A stretch of 8,396 nucleotides of DNA. Source: an uncultured Lachnospiraceae bacterium (GTDB lineage: Bacteria > Bacillota > Clostridia > Lachnospirales > Lachnospiraceae). Below are positions 6,415 to 8,396 of this stretch, in pieces. Under the pieces are notes generated by a model that ran no database searches, had not been told where the DNA came from, and saw nothing but the letters and a program-made list of their open reading frames with translations. The stretch covers positions 1-8,396 of the forward strand of contig CABQGZ010000121.1 of assembly GCA_902463835.1 (NCBI GenBank), written 5' to 3'. Each line of letters opens with the position of its first letter. Positions within the stretch are counted from its first letter, which is position 1. The translations under genes were made by a program, and so were the position numbers.

Positions 6415-6624
6415 AACAGTTCAGCCATAGCCAACAAAACGGGCGAATCATGCTCGCATGAATGAGCACGTTCTGCTGGCTATGAGCGGAGCGCCAGATT
6501 ATGAGCAAAGTTAGTCGCGAAGCGACGAGAAAGCGCTGAAAGCGCCTTTGCGGTGCTATGTGCCAGTGGCACATGTTTAGCACCGACCGAAACGGAGTGT
6601 AGACATGGCGCGGGCTGAACTGTT
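6415..6624. repeat. 210-bp structured intergenic element with 12-bp terminal inverted repeats (MITE-like)
   Basis: The region is bounded by perfect inverted repeats AACAGTTCAGCC (6415-6426) and GGCTGAACTGTT (6613-6624). Inside are hairpins at 6552-6584 (7-bp ATGTGCC/GGCACAT stem on an outer 6-bp GGTGCT/AGCACC stem), 6530-6548 (8 bp), 6514-6526 (GTCGC/GCGAC) and a 16-position stem at 6426-6441/6469-6484. There is no credible coding sequence; short open frames across it match nothing I recognise. Its right end overlaps the stop codon of the phosphate transporter gene. Modules of it recur at 2096-2156. This fits a non-autonomous mobile or dispersed repeat element, but no target-site duplication is evident, and copy number cannot be judged from this window. 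Confidence 0.6.
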
Positions 6625-8254
6625 ACTCAAAATCATCCTCCGGATCCTCATCCAATATGGAGAAGGCGATATTCGTGGCGTGATCCGCGATACGCTCCAG
6701 TCCTGTCACCATATCCGTAAAGACGATTCCTACCTCCGCGGAGCACTTTCCCTTGGAGAGCCGTCTCACGTGGCTCTTCTGCAGCTGCCGTTCCATCTCG
6801 TCGATCTCATTCTCAAGGACAAGGATCTCCTCTAAGTGTTCCTTTCTTCCTGTGACAAACATTTCCATGGACAGCCCCAGAATGGACCGCACCTTGTCAT
6901 ACATCTCCATGAACTCCTTGGCGCCTTTTTTTGTAAATTCCTGTCCGCTATCCTTTAATGATACGGCAGCGTCCGCAAAGTTCTCCGCATGGTCGCCGAT
7001 CCGTTCGATATCACTCACCACATGGAACAGTCCGCCGAGCCGGAGGGAATCGGAAATGGGCAATTCCTGCTGGTTCAGCTTCACCAGATAGTCCGTGATC
7101 TCCTTGCTTAGGAAGTCCAGCTGCTTTTCCGTCTCATAGACCTGCTTCAGCTTCCTGGCATCCTTGTCAAAAAAGGCTTCCACAGAAGTCTCCAGGTTCT
7201 CCAATGCAAGGGCGCCCATGGATTCGATCTCCTGAACCGTCTCCATCAGGGCTGTGGCCGGGGAGAATACCCCGTGCTTGCCGATGTATTTCAGTTCACG
7301 CTTCTCTGCAGACTCATCTTCACCTGGAACAATAAGCGTCACAAGCTTCACCAGTCCGTTGGCAAAGGGGAACAGAATGAGCACCTGGAAGATCTTGAAT
7401 ATGGTGTGGGCATTGGCCACGCTGCGCCCCATATTCTCTCCGGAAATATAACGGATAGCCTCCTCAATATAGGGCATACCCACCGCAAGGATAACCGCCA
7501 TAATGATCGTTCCGAATACATTGAACAAAAAGTGGATCAACGCCGCCCGCTTGGCATCCTTCTTCCCGCTTAAACTGGCAAGAAGCGCTGACATACAGGC
7601 ACCGATGTTACAGCCCAGAATGGTGTAAAAACAGATGGGCAGCCCCAGCAGTCCCTGGGATGCCATAAGCAGCAGAATACTTACGGTCACCGAGGAGCTC
7701 TGAATGATGGCAGTTACCGCCGTTCCGATCAGAACCGCCAGGAAGGGGTTCTTCAGACTGGACAGGGTATCCACAATCTGTGGAGAATCCTTCAGGCTTC
7801 CCATGGAATCAGACATCATGGAAAGTCCCATGAACAGCACGCCAAAGCCCAGCACAACCTCGCCGATCTTCTTCACCATGGGCTTCTTGCCGAACATGAC
7901 CATGATCACTCCCACAAACAGGAAAACCGGTGCCACTCCGGCAAGGTCGAAGGCAACCAGCTGTGATGTGATGGTGGTTCCGATATTGGCACCCATGATA
8001 ACGCCTGCCGCCTGGGTCAGATTCATCAGTCCTGCATTGACAAAGCTTACAACCATTACGGTAGCTGCGCTGGAAGACTGTATAAGAGCCGTAAACAGCG
8101 CGCCCACAATGACGCCGATAAAACGGTTTTTCGTCATGATCTCCAGGATGCCTCTCATTTTCGCTCCGGCCGCATTCTCCAATCCTTCGCTCATCAGCTT
8201 CATACCAAAAAGAAACAGGCCAAGTCCACCTATCAGTGATAAAACGATACTCAT
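6623..8254 (-). CDS. Na+/phosphate cotransporter family protein with C-terminal PhoU domain
   Basis: This is an inner-membrane Na/Pi symporter-type protein of 543 residues. The N-terminal part (about 1-310) is strongly hydrophobic and holds the two inverted NaPi repeats, each with its QSSS motif (Gln59-Ser62 and Gln185-Ser188) and a following GANIGTT (88-94) or GCNIGAC (214-220). A soluble part (about 330-535) is a PhoU-like helical bundle with paired metal motifs ERIGDHAEN (417-425) and ERIADHATN (520-528). Family members move phosphate, in bacteria sometimes as efflux; the PhoU part is thought to gate or sense. Direction of transport here is unknown. The start is supported by AAAGGAG 6-7 nt upstream. 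It overlaps the end of ribF by 4 nt (ATGA), so its translation is likely coupled. No pst or pho two-component genes are in view. Confidence 0.95.
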   Translation of the reverse strand: MSIVLSLIGGLGLFLFGMKLMSEGLENAAGAKMRGILEIMTKNRFIGVIVGALFTALIQSSSAATVMVVSFVNAGLMNLTQAAGVIMGANIGTTITSQLVAFDLAGVAPVFLFVGVIMVMFGKKPMVKKIGEVVLGFGVLFMGLSMMSDSMGSLKDSPQIVDTLSSLKNPFLAVLIGTAVTAIIQSSSVTVSILLLMASQGLLGLPICFYTILGCNIGACMSALLASLSGKKDAKRAALIHFLFNVFGTIIMAVILAVGMPYIEEAIRYISGENMGRSVANAHTIFKIFQVLILFPFANGLVKLVTLIVPGEDESAEKRELKYIGKHGVFSPATALMETVQEIESMGALALENLETSVEAFFDKDARKLKQVYETEKQLDFLSKEITDYLVKLNQQELPISDSLRLGGLFHVVSDIERIGDHAENFADAAVSLKDSGQEFTKKGAKEFMEMYDKVRSILGLSMEMFVTGRKEHLEEILVLENEIDEMERQLQKSHVRRLSKGKCSAEVGIVFTDMVTGLERIADHATNIAFSILDEDPEDDFE

Positions 8255-8396
8255 AATTCTCTCCTTTTGTAATTCTCAAGATATGATTTCCCCTGTTCCA
8301 TATCCCTTGTCATCTGCTGTTTCAGTTCCTCAATGGAAGCAAACCTTTGCTCGCTTCTCAGAAAATCCAGGAACTGTACCTGAATCTGACTTCCGT
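8251..8396 (-). CDS. ribF: C-terminal end of riboflavin kinase/FAD synthetase (partial, runs off right edge)
   Basis: Only the last 47 codons are present. The tail reads QIQVQFLDFLRSEQRFAS followed by IEELKQQMTRDMEQGKSYL, matching the typical RibF ending in which a beta strand plus FxxFLRxExxF motif is followed by a helix with an eeLkxQixxD pattern. RibF converts riboflavin to FMN and then FAD. The catalytic parts lie outside the window, so the call rests on this tail alone. The TGA stop (8253-8251) overlaps the ATG of the transporter gene, indicating an operon. In many Firmicutes ribF follows truB and precedes rpsO, so the transporter as its partner is less usual. Confidence 0.8.
   Translation of the reverse strand, partial: GSQIQVQFLDFLRSEQRFASIEELKQQMTRDMEQGKSYLENYKRREL

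Noticed and set aside
6389..6583. 64-codon minus-strand open frame across the structured element
   Set aside because: It spans hairpins and the terminal repeat, shows no ribosome binding site or recognisable domain, and overlaps the rpsB promoter.
6415..6624. CRISPR array or attachment site reading of the repeated sequence
   Set aside because: The repeats are inverted and nested rather than direct and evenly spaced, and no cas, integrase or tRNA gene is nearby.

Overview
All eight genes in this window lie on the minus strand, so the biology reads from right to left. Gene content, roughly 50% GC by eye, strong GGAGG-type ribosome binding sites and protein flavour (312-residue EF-Ts, acidic-tailed S2, eukaryotic-type NADP isocitrate dehydrogenase, a citrate synthase of the isopropylmalate-synthase family) point to an anaerobic Clostridia member, most likely a gut Lachnospiraceae. 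This taxonomic call is inference. No rRNA, tRNA, CRISPR array, phage gene or transposase was seen.

Right edge (8396 to 6623): the C-terminal tail of ribF (riboflavin kinase/FAD synthetase) overlaps by 4 nt the start of a sodium/phosphate cotransporter carrying a C-terminal PhoU domain. Next is a gene-free, highly structured stretch (about 6415-6624) with perfect 12-bp terminal inverted repeats and several nested hairpins, probably a MITE-like or otherwise dispersed intergenic element.

Middle (6401 to 4405): a sigma-A promoter, a leader with a 13-bp hairpin, then rpsB (ribosomal protein S2) and tsf (EF-Ts), closed by a rho-independent terminator. This is the usual housekeeping translation operon.

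Left (4342 to 1): a second sigma-A promoter whose -10 box lies inside one of two identical 12-bp palindromes (ATTGTATACAAT). These look like the operator of the GntR/FCD regulator encoded in the same cluster. The promoter drives a probable (Re)-type citrate synthase, the GntR/FCD regulator, NADP-isocitrate dehydrogenase and, 36 nt later, an ABC-F ATPase cut by the window edge. Citrate synthase and isocitrate dehydrogenase are the first and third steps of the oxidative TCA branch that supplies 2-oxoglutarate for glutamate; aconitase is not in the window. The gntR-icd gap carries pieces related to the large structured element, in a different order.

Most of the window is ordinary core genome. 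The points most worth a second look are the self-contained regulator/operator arrangement at the citrate branch, the identity of the citrate synthase-like enzyme, and the structured intergenic repeat family. I did not find evidence for an undescribed multi-gene system.
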